The translations under genes and the position numbers were made by a program. Of a stretch of DNA of 64,000 bases, positions 41,601 to 55,000 are shown in pieces. The stretch is from Ixodes scapularis (taxonomy: Eukaryota; Arthropoda; Arachnida; Ixodida; Ixodidae). The notes under the pieces were generated by a model that saw only the letters and a program-made list of their open reading frames with translations, was not told where the DNA came from and did no database searches. Numbering within the stretch: the first letter of the stretch is position 1; every line of letters begins with the position of its first letter. The stretch covers positions 178,867,109 to 178,931,108 of the forward strand of contig NW_024609835.1 in the NCBI RefSeq assembly GCF_016920785.2, in the 5' to 3' direction.

Positions 41601-42953
41601 GCATAGACCTATGCCATGCTGCCATGTCACAGCGTCTGCGCAAGTTGCTGTGGAAATTTTCGCGTGGTGCCCGTTTTCATAGCTCATGGTGCCTAACTTC
41701 GGCCCCGTTGAGGGCGCTTCTCACCGAGCATTGTTGCACTGCGGAGAAACAGCATCCGCGGAAGCAAGCTCCTTGGGTGTCGCATCTCTGCAGTGCACCA
41801 GTGCTCGGTAAGAAACACACCCAATGGGGTCGCGAGAACAAAAAGCATGAATTACACAAAAACGCCGTTTGAAATAAAGCGGCTTACAAATACATTAAAA
41901 ACGTAGCAGGACAACAGAAGATTTAAAATTTGTTAAAATTATTTAGAGGTACGAAATATCTGAATTTGAATTATCGCGAGTCTACTGTATATCCCTCGCT
42001 GGCTTTGCAGTTAATTAGGAGGAATCTAAATTTTCAGTAATACTCCACTGGTCAAATTGCCCCTCTGCAGTTGATTTCAGTTTCAGTCTGCACAAACATC
42101 TCTGCAAATAGGGTCCCAGTTACTCATTACCTCTCGGTTCGCAGGCTACATGATTTACTACACGACGGACAACAGCCAGCAGGACCGGGACTGGGCGGTA
42201 GAGGGCGTAGTGGGGGACAGGATGACCACAGTCATCAAAGGCCTCACCCCGGACACCACCTACTACTTCAAGATCCAGGCCAGGAACAAGATGGGCTATG
42301 GACCCCTCTCCCAGGAGGTCATGTATCTCACGGGGAAAAGTAGGTCTACGGTTGGGTCGCTTGACTTAATCGTTTCCTATCCGTTGCGGCGCTTTGCCTG
42401 GAAAAGCTCTAGAGACTAAAGGCTGCTTCACGCAATTACGACTGCTTACGACCGAGTTCTTTACGACCTTTTGCAATTTCTTACAATGAGAGAACTATGC
42501 CGGTGCCATCTATGAGCTGGCCCTGGAACTGCATTTCCCTGAAGCGAAGGTTTCCTGGTATTTGTGAGATGAGACATGCATGCTATCTACGAGGAATTGT
42601 TGTCTATAATGTTGGCAAAAGTATTTTTAAACAATAGTGAAAGAATGATGTGGAAAGAAAAGAAAATAATACCATATATCAGGGGTGGCCAAGCTGACCT
42701 GGCCTAAGAGCCGCTAACAAAACCACGAAACTTTGAAGAGCCACCGGGGGGGGGGGGGGGGAAACTTTTGTTCAGAGCAATACACGAAACTCAAACTATA
42801 CTTTCAATCTATTTAAGTCAAAAGCAGTCCAACTGTATGTAAGCCATAGCAGTAGCACAAGACTACCAAACTGCAATCTGTCTTTCAATTTAAAACGCCT
42901 TCCATTTATATTTTTGGGGAAGTGCTCGTGTGATGGGGACGGAGGTGGGGGAG

Positions 42954-43016
<63 letters not shown>

Positions 43017-46000
43017 GTGTGTGTGTGCATGTGTGTGTGTGGGGGGGGGGGGGGTGTAGGGGTAGGGGTAGGGTAGGGGAGGGGAGGGTGTAGGGGTAGG
43101 GGTAGGGTAGGGTAGGGGAGGGGAGGGAGCCGCGAGCTGCACTTTAACATGCAAAGATCCGCAGCTTGGCCACCCCTTATATATATGGAAATCGCAAGCG
43201 TTCCACGACTGCCCGATAGGTGGCGCTAGTGTGTTTTTTCGTCATAAGAGACCACAAGAGGTTGTAATGCGCTCGGAAAGTGTGTGAACGAACCTTTATT
43301 TAGGATGAGGAAACGGCGTGAGGAAGTACCTTGTAAGGGGACAAGAGCTGGCAATATGACTCGCTACCTTAAAATACCTGGGACGTCCTCGCTTCTGATT
43401 GGAAGATATTCGCAGCAGCTTTAGGAATAGGAATTTGCTCAAAGTTGAATGTAGGAGCATTGGGAAAACTTCTAATTTACAGGGAAGGGAGATGGGGCTT
43501 GAGGGCGTGTGGGCACATGATTCATTTTATTTCCCCGTAAGCTTGAAGCTTAATTGCATGTATATCGCCTCTCTTGTCTAGTCTAACATGTGTTCCTTTT
43601 GCTGTTTTCTCATCTCACTGTATTACCAATGAGCACAAACCTATACTATGTGTGCAATGTTTTTTTTTTTTCATTTTTACATATTTTTAGTATGACTATT
43701 TTAGACTTTATGTGTTGATTGTATGGCCTTATTTTGCATCATTGGCATGTTAAAATTTAATTTGTGGTGATTTGTTTATGTTTGTGAAGTTATATTGTAG
43801 AGAGCTTGGTTGTTAGGTTGGTATTACTAGGTCACCTGTGAGTGCAGGCACCAGATGAAGGCATGTGGCCTGTGCCACAAGTGCCTGTAAAGCTTACCTA
43901 GGGTGATAATGTTAATGGTAATCTATAGTGACCTTAATTTTTGTTAAGAGAAAAACTGTTTACATTATTATTATTATTAAAAAACTGTGAAGCTATCTTA
44001 TTTCTTTCTTTATGTATTTATTTGCTTCCTCATGCCTCAAAATGACCAAAGTCTTTGTATGAGACACTCAAGTACAAAATATAGCATGCTCACAGTTATA
44101 CGTTCATAGAAACATGCTTACATCCATGCATACAATCTTAAAGAAAAGGTTTAAAAACGATATGGTAGCTGTGTGTACAAGGGTGACTAAACTTCATGCT
44201 TAAAATGCTTGTAATTAACAAAAGTATCCCCATAATTAGTGGACATGTCATTAAAAGTAAGTTGCGAGCGGTTAATGGGACATAGCTTCTCCTGATGGAA
44301 AGGATAAAATGGACAGGCACTGATAGATGCATGGAAATTGACAGAACATAACATAGCATTGCTAGGTATTATGTATCTCTAAAGAAATACAGCCTAATTG
44401 CATTAATACAAAATATGGAGCAACATTTTCCTAGGTATGCTATATTGTTTTTGAGTAGCCTGTATCCTGAATTGATAGACAATTAGAAATATCTGAAGGC
44501 CTTCAAATTAATATATGCATTATATGATTCCCATCGCACGTTTTATACTGGTAAACTCTGATGTTACAAGACTATTGCATCCCCAATGTTTGTTTATTCT
44601 TTTAGTAAGTGCTGATGAGTGAAATATTTATCTTTTGATAAAAGCACGAGGATTAAGAATTCTATTGAGTTTTTAAGGTTTGTTCTTGCATGCTGCAAAT
44701 ATTATAGTGTGTGCATGTATGTTTGAATATTCGTTTTAATTTTGATCCTGATTTATGTTTTGTTGCTTTGTTGCTGAAATATAGGTTTAGAACTTGCCTC
44801 TGGAGGATCGAGCAATGGTGAGATAGTTTGGGTTGCCTAAAACAGAATAGACATTGTGTGCTAAATATATGTGGATAATAAAAAGAAATAATTGTAGAAG
44901 ATGTAATACTGCGACCATATGATCACTAATTTACTAATGTGCGGAGTGCAAAACAACAACGCACAGGTGGTTGCCTAAGAGAACATTGGCATTTGATAAT
45001 AATCTCTTTGAATAAAATGCAAAAGTGCACAGGTGTCATGTTCTTGTTATCTATGTAGCTGCTTCTCCGATTGCTATATTTCTGTAATAGTCGTCTTCCC
45101 ACTTTTTCAGAAAGCAGTTAAAAATTAAATTACCATTTTAGCTTCAGTTTCATTGCCATTTTGGATTACCTTTCTCAAGATTAATCATGTGTCTGCTATT
45201 ATTATTCATACCATTTTTTTTTTGTGTTCTGATTTTCCATTTTAGTAGATAAAGAGCTGTTGTTGTTGGAGTACTGAGGAACAGTCTGTTCTGGGTTTTA
45301 GAAATAATTGTATGGAGCAGAAAAACCAATAGCGACTGTTATTTATAAGTGCTCACATAATTTATTCTTATTCACTGGTGCTCTACTTTGTAATCACAAA
45401 TCAAGTTTGGTTTAGTGACTCAGGAGTTTATACTTACTGGTTCCATATACCACAGTGAAATGCAATATGCTTTCTCAATACAATTCACATAAAATATTAT
45501 AGTGTGCTGTTTTGCAGTCTGCACATATAGTGACTCAGTGATAATTTGGTCACAGTATTACATCTTCTACAATTATGAAGTGAAAATGTTTGCATAAAAT
45601 TTGGGACTTGGAATGAGATGCCACCGCAACTGCTATGACAACTTTAACACACAAAGATATTGTCCTCCTTTCTTTAGAATTCAGTTAAAACAATCTGCTT
45701 AAGAACAATTGCAGGTGCAATTATTTTTATTTTAAGCAACCTCTTATACAGTTTAAACACTTTAGAGAATTTGATGACACTAGTTCCCAAAGTGTTGGCT
45801 GCAGCAATTGTTTGTCCTAAATAGAGATTGTTACATTTCACTGTCGTACATTGCAACTTTTAGAAGCACCTGTTTTTAAGTACCTCATCTATACCCGTTT
45901 TCACCACAAGAAAAAAGGAAGTTTTGCTCCGTGTTCCTACGCCGCACGAAGTAATTCCTACAATATTTGTTTGCCGGAAGCAGAAGCGATGCTTTTGGCG

Positions 46001-49000
46001 TTTGAAACGTGTACGTCTTGATAAGATAACATATATCTGATCTAAAATGCACCTACATATGTCTTAATTCTCACCATGAAGAGGGAAATTAGTAATACCC
46101 TGCGAGAAACCATACTTTTTTTACTACGGTTCTTGAGGTGAAAACGAGTATAGATGTAACTGAAGGAATGGTAAGACCTCTCTAGAAGGGCTATTCTTTC
46201 TAAATCAGTGTTGTTACAAATTTTGTGTTCCATTCTGTTCCAGGTGGAAGCTTCACAAACAATACCCTGTACATTGCCATAACCTCTGGGTTTACAGTGA
46301 TCCTTCTAATACTAGTCATCATCTGCTACATGATGTGCCGTCGTCGTCAAGGCTACATAGGACCGGTTAACAGTAAAGGGTGAGAAAAATTTTTCACCCA
46401 TTTTATGGGATGAATCATGAACTCGTGCCAGCTCCATAACGGACGAGAAAATTCACGCTGAGTGGGGCCATTTCTTGGTGTTGTTTTTGTAGCGTGTGCC
46501 ACTTCATCTTACTGCGTTAGTATATAGTGCTCAAGTTGCCACATTTTTGTCACTTTATTTTATGTTTCAGTTGGGATATTGGCATGTAATTATTATACAT
46601 CTTTTCCTTTAACCTTGTCCACTTGTTCTCACTAGTGGAACTGGCACGTGGTGATTTAGAGCAGCTCCTGTAGCAAGGAAAAACGGGTTTTGGATCAGAG
46701 ATTCCCACTTTCAGAGTGGACAATTTTGAGCTTTCATATTGGAATATGTTATACGGTCTTTTTGAAGTTAGCCTGTGGAAAAAAACTGCAGTTTATGGAG
46801 TGTCGGGAGACTATTTAAAGTGTCGTACCGACGGGACCAGGCCGCTACAGATATTTATTTATTGAACAGTCATACGGCGGTTATCTTGCAGATGTCTCAA
46901 TTAACCTATTAGGTAGGGGTGTGCGAATATTCGAATACTTCGCGAATAATACTTGCTATTCGATTCCATTCACTTCGCACTTTTGCTGTTCGAAATATTC
47001 GAGTTCTCCGAATACTTCGAAAACTACGAATAACGCAGAACTCGTTGATTAGTGTCAACTTGCAATCGAGTTTCCTGTTTTGTTTTTGGACTCCACGGTA
47101 TGGTTTTGAGCTTGGCGAATCCAAAAAGCCAACCTAAGTTCCTTTTTTTTTTTTTTATATGAAGCACTGGAAAGTTACTTGCACGCGGCAGCGCAATCTG
47201 TCCTTTGCTTATCATGATGTCTGGATTGTGGAGTTGGCGAAGTGGTCGTAGCGCAAATGCTGCGACAGATTTCGTGAAGGACTACAATTTGCAGTGCCAC
47301 GTGCATCATTGTGAGCACAAACGCGACGGACCACACTCACTAGCAGAGGTCCTATGGATTCGGACATGGATTTATGGCTGACCTCAGCTATCGGCGATAT
47401 CTGGCTCATGTTATTTTCCCCCTTGATTTTCCGGTTCATCAGTTTGCCAGTATTCCTTTTGTTAGTTATTTCTGCCCGTTTTAACTGGTAAAAGTGAGAC
47501 TTGCTCCCTCCGCCTAAAAAACAACAACAATTTATTCTTAATTTATTGCTAGCTTGTTGTGCCCTCTATCAACACAAATATTGCACACGGAAAGAGATGG
47601 AGCGAATTCAGAGTGGCTGTGTGCGGCGTCACCGCACAATCTCGAACTTTGCTGTGGCTTGCCGACCCACCTCCTCTTGTGTACTTCCGTTTTCATTCAC
47701 GTGGTTGCATTCCTCCGCGTAAAAAGATTTTGCACCAAGTCTGTGCAGCTGTGTGACGCTATCTTTGACTTTCAATTGTGGCCTGCCGACCCGCCACCGC
47801 TTGTGTACTTTAATTTATGTTCTGTAACTAATTGAAACAGCTTCTTAAATGGTGCTTTACTGACTGATCTTTCATTTAATCTGTTTTTTATCAGTCACAT
47901 GCAGTGTTGGGTAAAGTAGACCTCAACAGGCATCATAGCTTTGAAAAAATAAAAACATTTCAGAAAGGCATAATGGAAGATTAGCTTATTTAAGAAAACA
48001 ACTATTATATTGCTTAGAAAATGTGGATAATTCAAACTTGCGGATAATTCAAACTAGCATGCAGGTCCCATCCCAAGCGTCTATACGGGAGGGAATTCCC
48101 GGTAATTCAAACTTTGCTTTATTCAAACAAATTTTCGGTCCCCCTCGAGTTTGAATTAACGAGATTCCACTGTATTTGATTGTAAGTAATGTAAGATTTT
48201 TCTGGCAATCCCAATAGGTAGGAAACAATGTCGAGAGAGTGAATTGAAAACTATCATTCTTTGGCTAATCTTAGAGGCATAATTTGTGTTTTCTGTGTCC
48301 CTGAGGTTATGTTTAGGCCATAGAGTTTGTGGTGTGCATGTATATACCGTAAAATTTCGAGAACGCCCACCCAAAATTAAGAGATAAAAGGTGAAAAAAT
48401 ATGGGGTGGCCTATCTTTGGGGAAGACCGAGAGCAAAACTTTCTTAAACGTTATTGATAAACGCTGGGATACCTGCTACAAATCTGAACCGATACACCAG
48501 AACACTGCCAAGCAGCTATATACACGGGCTACAATGCGCCACACAGAAAAACAGAAGAAAACAATATTGAGAGAAAGAAGAAGAAAACAACAACAGATTG
48601 CTACCTTTGGGTTCACACACACTCACCCGTGAACAAGGAGCTGAGCTGGCTTCGGGCACATTGAAGAAATTGGTTAGGGTCCACAAAGTACCCTTTCTTG
48701 CTACAAGCCACGTGACGCGGGAGCTGATACCGCAGATTGCGGACACGGCAAATTCGCGTTTTATGGTGCGATAAATACGTGGGAATTCGCTACAAACTCC
48801 TGCGTCACGGGAAAGGATACTGCAGGATGCGGACGCAGCAGATTCGCGTTTCACAGTGCAAAGGACCCACGGAAACCTGTTAAGAACTCGCATCTCTCGG
48901 GAACGGATATTAAGGACGCAGCAGATTCAAGTTTCATGGTGCAATGAACATCCGGGAACAAGCTACTGTCACGGGAACTGATATCGCGTTCGCAGATCGT

Positions 49001-52000
49001 AGAAAAAAACGCAAGAATCCGCTACAAACTCGCATGTCACGGAAACAAATGCCACACATCACGGATGCTGCTATTTTACAGGTCGCTTGTTACGGGAGTC
49101 GATATCACGCTCGCAGATCGTGGACAAATACTCGGGAACCTGATATGAACTCGCTTGCCAGACATACCGGTACCGCAGATCACACGGTTGATGCGATTCC
49201 CGTCGGACATCACATAACATCCAACTGGAATCGAAGGGGTGGGCAATGTTTCGGAATTTTTATGTTGCGGATATTTAGCCAGAAAAACAGGATGGGCGAT
49301 CTTTCAGGGGAGGGCATCCTTATGGAATTTTACGGTAAGGGAAATGGGTGAATGGTTTTCTGTGTTTATTTTTAAGGTATGGGTGTATTTCGGTAATCTG
49401 CTTTAGACGGACGTTAAAAACAAATGATCATCGGTAAGAATTGCATGAAAAACTAAAAATTCTAGCCTATAAAGGGATTTTTTCGACAGGAACAGTCCTA
49501 GCTGAACCAAGCATTTCAAGAAATTTGTGTTTTTCAATCTGACCTGATTTTGCATTTTGGACATCAACAGGTGTTTATCATATATGTTTTCGGTTTAAAC
49601 CGGAAAGTCTCTAGCCTAATTATGTCCTATAAATGACCGGTAAAATTTGTTTTCAATTTGGCTTGCCCCCCAGACTTGGTTTGGAGATATTCACTTTGCA
49701 GCCTGGTTGCTGGGGTACGTGACGGGCCAGTTTCCTCACATGGAGTATGCACGTTGCAGGTATGCCAGCAGTAAGGGCATCGCCAAGGGCAAAGGAGCGA
49801 CCAAGGACCTGAAGCCACCCGACCTTTGGATCCACCACGATCAGATGGAACTCAAGGCCATGGACAAAAGCAGCAACCCGGAGGCAGCCATGACTGTGAC
49901 CCCCATCTCGAGGAACTCCCAGGACCTGTCCGAGGACCACATCGTGGGTACCTTGGAGAAGAAGAAGAACTCGGGCGGTTACATGGGTGAGTCGGGGGCA
50001 CAGAGGGTGCCCGTGCAGGATGTGGCCCTCCTCTACTAATATATTAAGGTGGGCTAGTCGGCTAAGTGGAATAGCATGAAGGACAGACTAGGACACAAAG
50101 ATGGGACAACTATGGTAACTGACAAGGTGAGAATGGCAGGGCATATCTCTCGAACGCCGGGCCCTCAGCAGACACTTGTTGCCTTTTACCGTTCTTTGGC
50201 TACGTGCGCATGCTCGAGGCTCATGAGACGTTGAAGCCTGACATTTGGGCTAGTTGGTGTTTCATGGTTAAAAGATAAAAATGATGCTAAGACGCAAACG
50301 AGAATGAGAAGGCGGATGAACAACAGCGCTGATTCACAACTGAAGTCTATTTGTGCTAATATTGAGTATAAATACTGCAACGCCAAACAGACAAACAAGC
50401 CAAGAGAAAAAAATGTGGGTGATGTCAATTTCTCAGCTCCGGCAGAGCTGCCTAGGCTGTGTATGAAGGTCAATTCCATTGCTAAAGAAGAACAGGGATG
50501 CACAAAGAAACACCATGACCGATTTGTAACTTGCATACAGGGGATTATGTACTCCGTTCCGCTGTCGTGCGATTGGAGGTACGTCGGGCAGACGGGGTGA
50601 TGCCTAAGTGATCACTTAAGAGAACGTAAGTACAGCATGTTTAAGGTTGTGTCAGGACATCTGGGCTTGCATTGCCATAACTGTCAGTGCTCTCCCAACT
50701 TTGGCAAGTGTGGAGCAATTAAAAAGCACCATAACAAACTCACTTGAGAAATTACAGAAGCGCAAGAGATTGGGAGATTAGGGCCAAACTGTGTCAGCGT
50801 ACCATCACTATTTCTGCCATATAAAGAATATTGCTCTTTAGATGCACTGGAGCAGTGTGTGACTGTGGCTTAATTAAGGAGCACGTGGCACTCTTTTTAA
50901 TGTGAAAGCATTAACTGTCTTATAGAGTGAGCCGTGCCAAACGGCACCTTAAATCCTTTCTTCAAGTGAAGCCAGCTTCCAACTATGAAACCATGCAATA
51001 AGCTAGCCAACGGCACCTAAATTCCCCAATCCCAAAGGAGCGGAGTAAAGCTGATGGATTTTTGGCTTCAATACTATTTGCTGGCGCGTATCGATGAGGC
51101 TCCCATTGGCCACTGCGCATCAGTTTCAGCAACCGCGTGTCCATCGACGCACCATTAACACGGAGCATCCAAGGCCAGCACTCCCAGAAGGGCACATGCG
51201 CTGACCGGCGACGGAAAGTACGCAGCAGACGAAATAAGGGAGTGGACGAGCGGCTTGCATGCTTTCACATTCACAACTATTAAGAAGTGCTTAGGTGTAC
51301 CTCAAGCCTTTTTAAATGCACTCGCATTCTTTACCACCCACCCCCCTCCCCCCTTGCCCCAGATTTCATGGACCTTTTTGGCCTCCTGTGCTAAAATTTA
51401 GCGGAAAAATTTACCTCACATGTCCTGTGCTCCAATTCAGTTTCCCTGCTAATTTTAGCAGAAAAATTGATGTCACGTGACCTGACGTTACGAGACCTAC
51501 AAACAAGTTCAGTTACAGTTTCCCCACTAAATTTAGCGGGAAAATTGAAGTCACGTGACCTTACGTCATGGGACCTACAGACAAATTCAGGTTCCTTGCT
51601 TAGCGGAAAAATAGATTTCACATGACCTATGGACCAATTCAGTTTCTCTGCTAAATTTAGCGGAAAAATGGACGTCACGTGACCTATGCACCAATTCAGT
51701 CTCCCCGCTAAATTTGTCGGTAAAATTGATATCGCGTGATATAACGTCACGAAACGTACAGACAAATTTCGGTTCCCCGCAAAATTGAGCAGAAGAATTT
51801 ACGTCACGTGAGATATGCACCAATTTAGTTCCCCGCTAAATTTAGCAAAAAAATTGACATTATGTGGCCTGTCGTGTTTTCACGATTCTAACGCGCACTT
51901 TTTTTCACCAAAATTGGTGCCTAAAATTAGATGCGTGTTACAATCGAAACCGAAAACCAAAACTCAAAAGAAAAATGCAATACTCGGTATAAGGCAGCTA

Positions 52001-55000
52001 GCCCAACTGTTTTTGTGACCGGTTCTTTACATTCGGCATTTTGGTATCCGTATCGCGCATTCTTTCGCCTTTACGGACTCGTGTCTGCCGTTTCAAGATG
52101 GAAAAACGAAATAAATTCCACTAGAAGGCTTTATTTGAACGAAACGTCATCACGCTGGCGGGAAACAATAACAGCGGAGCGACACTGTGTGGCCTCGCAA
52201 TCCCAGCAACCCGACGAGCTCGCGAAGTGTTGTTTGGAAGACGTCCCTCTAATAGGCGATGGTCGCACACTTGTACAAGCGCAAGAAGCACGGCACCTCA
52301 GATGCTTTAGACGAAAGCAAGGATCATCTTCTGCAGTCTGTGGACAGCGAAGAATTATTGCCAGATTCCAACAACGGTGACTTGTGCGCGGTATTTATTT
52401 TTGTGTATTGGCGTGCGTTTCATAAAATCGGTTCTATGATGTATGTGTTCAAAGTCCATTATTTTACCTGCGCGGTAGAATCGGCAGCAATTAAATTTTT
52501 CAATATCTGGGAGCTAAATTTGCCTGCGTGTAAGAATCGGGGGCGCATTAGAATCGTGCAAACACGGTATGGTGCCAATTCAGTTTCCCCTCCAAATTTG
52601 GCGGAAAAAATATCATGCCTTTAAAATCACTTATTCATAAACAAATTATTGACGCTAAATCAATGCAGTGTCATTTCAATATCAGCTCACCGTATGACGC
52701 ACGATCAGTGCAGTGTCAATCGGTTATTGTCATATCGTCAAATAATTGAATAAAAATAAGGTTGACCTAGAGGTCATCCTGGACGTTGTTCTTAAAGGTG
52801 CACTAAAGACGTTTCTGAGATTGTCTGTTCTTGAGGATAACTTATCTTATGGGCTCCCAGCATCCTAGAAATCCAAAAATTATTCTTGTGCGATGTCTAT
52901 TTTCCTACTAAAAATGTGATAGAAGTTTGTGCCACGCCACTTTTTGGGTAGAAAATTCTAGAGCACAGAATTCAGCAGAGGCGTCGGCGGCCCCTACGCT
53001 GCCGGCGCCTCCGCTTGCAATTGGCTGACGTGTGCCCTTCGTCACGCCGCCGGCGCCTTCGCTGAATTTCGTGCTCCAGATTTTTCCGCTCAGAAAGGAG
53101 CGTGGCAAAACTTTGATCACATATTTATTAAGGAAATAGACGCCGCACGAGTGTAACCTTTCGATTTCTGGAATGCTAAGGTCCCGTAGAAAGAAGCTAT
53201 CACCAAGAACAGACGATCTCGGAAACTTCTTTAGTGCACTTTTAATGTCGTCCTCTAGGATGTCGTCCTCGACGTTGTCCTCAAAGTCGTCCTAGGCGCC
53301 GTCCTAGGCGCCGTCCTTGACGTCATCCATGGCCTCGTAACAAAACGAAAATAAACATGACGAATGCTATCGCAATTCATAGACAACCAACAATAGTGGT
53401 TTCTGCAGACAGTTTTTTAATGTTTTTTCTCTTGGTTTGTTTGTTTGGCATTGCAGTATTTACACTCAATGTTTGCACAAATAAACTTCAGTTTTAAGCC
53501 AGTGCTGTCCTTCTCGTTCTTGTCCATGTCTATGCACTGTTTTTAATTGCCGAGTCCCATCGAAGGTAGGGAGCTCTCTGGGCAATGCAACTGTAATTCC
53601 CCCCTGCCATTTTCATCCTCTCAAAAAATACAGTTGTGTGTTAGCAGTAGTCCTGTCTAGAACACTGCACGGGCCTACATTTTGAGGCCCGCCGACTCTT
53701 AGTCTACTTGACCCGGACCCGGCCCGATGGGATGCCTGCCTGATTGGACCTGGCCCGGGCCTGGCCCTCTTAAATTGAAAGCTGCCCTGGAAAGGTGCTG
53801 GTTCATTTGATTTGTTTACTAAGTTGCATGAAAAACGCTGTCATATCGTTGTCACGTGGTGAACCTTCGAAAGCTTACAGAAATATAGAAAATGTAGATT
53901 GTCTTTGGTAGCCAGAGGGCTTTTTTTTTTTTCTCTAAGGGTTTAAAGAGGAAATTTGAGAAAGACAGTTGTACTGTCCCTTGTAGGCGGATTGCCCTCG
54001 TTTTCTTGCCTGTTGGCAGTTGCACCACTATGCTGATGGATTCTCCAGGATTCTTTTCTATCTATTCTTGTGGGCTTTCTTAGTCCAATACAGCTTTTTT
54101 TATTTCTAAAATTTTTTTAGTGCAGTCGCAGCGATTTTGCACTTTGGCTTTTTCGTTTCTTTTAAATCTGTACGATCAATGCGTTAGCATTTTCTTCTCA
54201 ACGTTGTAGAAAGTGTGCTACACTATTGCCCAGAAACCCAGAAACAATCCGTGCTCGCCTACCTGGGCCCGGCCCTGACCTGGAAACAATCCTTGTCACC
54301 TGGCCCAATCCCGGCCCGCAGGCCGCCGGGTTTTTGGCCGTGCCCAGCCCCGTGCAAAGCTCTAGTCCCGTCTTCACGTCCTTGTCTGTTCTTCGCGCTA
54401 TTTATGTTCATTATGGCCTTCTGCCCGCACCATATATGATATGCATGCCTACCTTTGTCTGTGCACCTCTTGTCAAAGATGGGAAAAGTCAGGAGTGGAC
54501 GTGCCATTTTGCTTTCAGGGTTACAATGTGGTTGCTGTATGTAGACTACTATACAAAGTATAGGAGGTAACTGTGACAGAGTGGTTGCAATGGTTTCATG
54601 CCTGAGAGGAGTGTCTTTTTTGTAGACACTGCTGCACGGCAGAAAATAAAATAAATGGGAGTCTTTTCTTTCATGAATGGTCTTGTTAAATCATGCTAGC
54701 TTTACACAATGAATGCAATGAAGTGAAACATTTTGAGAATTTTAATTCTAACTTTAATGTGAGGATATCACTGACCACTGAGAAAGTATATAAGTACTGT
54801 TTTCCCTTATCAAGCAACTGCTTCGGCTATGCCATTGATGGTAATTTTTTAAACAAACTTGTGAGTTTTATATGCTACATATATCTTCTAGGTGCACAGA
54901 GTATGTTTCACTTTTTATTTTGTGAGCAGGAATGAAAGGCCATGCTGCACCAACTGCCCCCAGTATGTGGCGATGGTCAGAGTGCACTGTGCAGCTGATT

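Larger units (their letters stand above)
42680..43178. mobile_element. hAT-type element with CAGGGGTGGCCAAGCTG ends
   Basis: CAGGGGTGGCCAAGCTG and CAGCTTGGCCACCCCTT are inverted ends. The interior holds a poly-G run (42747-42760), a (GT)n tract and a G-rich array. No transposase. Confidence 0.85.
42418..43297. mobile_element. MITE 'AAGGCCCGTTCACACTC', copy 3, split by a hAT-type element
   Basis: AAAGGCTGCTTCACGCAATT and GTGTGTGAACGAACCTTT are diverged family ends. GGTGCCATCTATGA and CCTGGAACTGCATTTC match copies 1 and 2. Interrupted at 42680-43178. Confidence 0.8.

Noticed and set aside
43041..43128. Internal telomere repeat
   Set aside because: The unit is GGGGTA/GGGTA with irregular spacing, not the arthropod TTAGG unit, and it lies inside a hAT-type element.
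42890..43154. Minus-strand Thr/His and Pro-rich frames
   Set aside because: Translations of the (GT)n and GGGTAG arrays.
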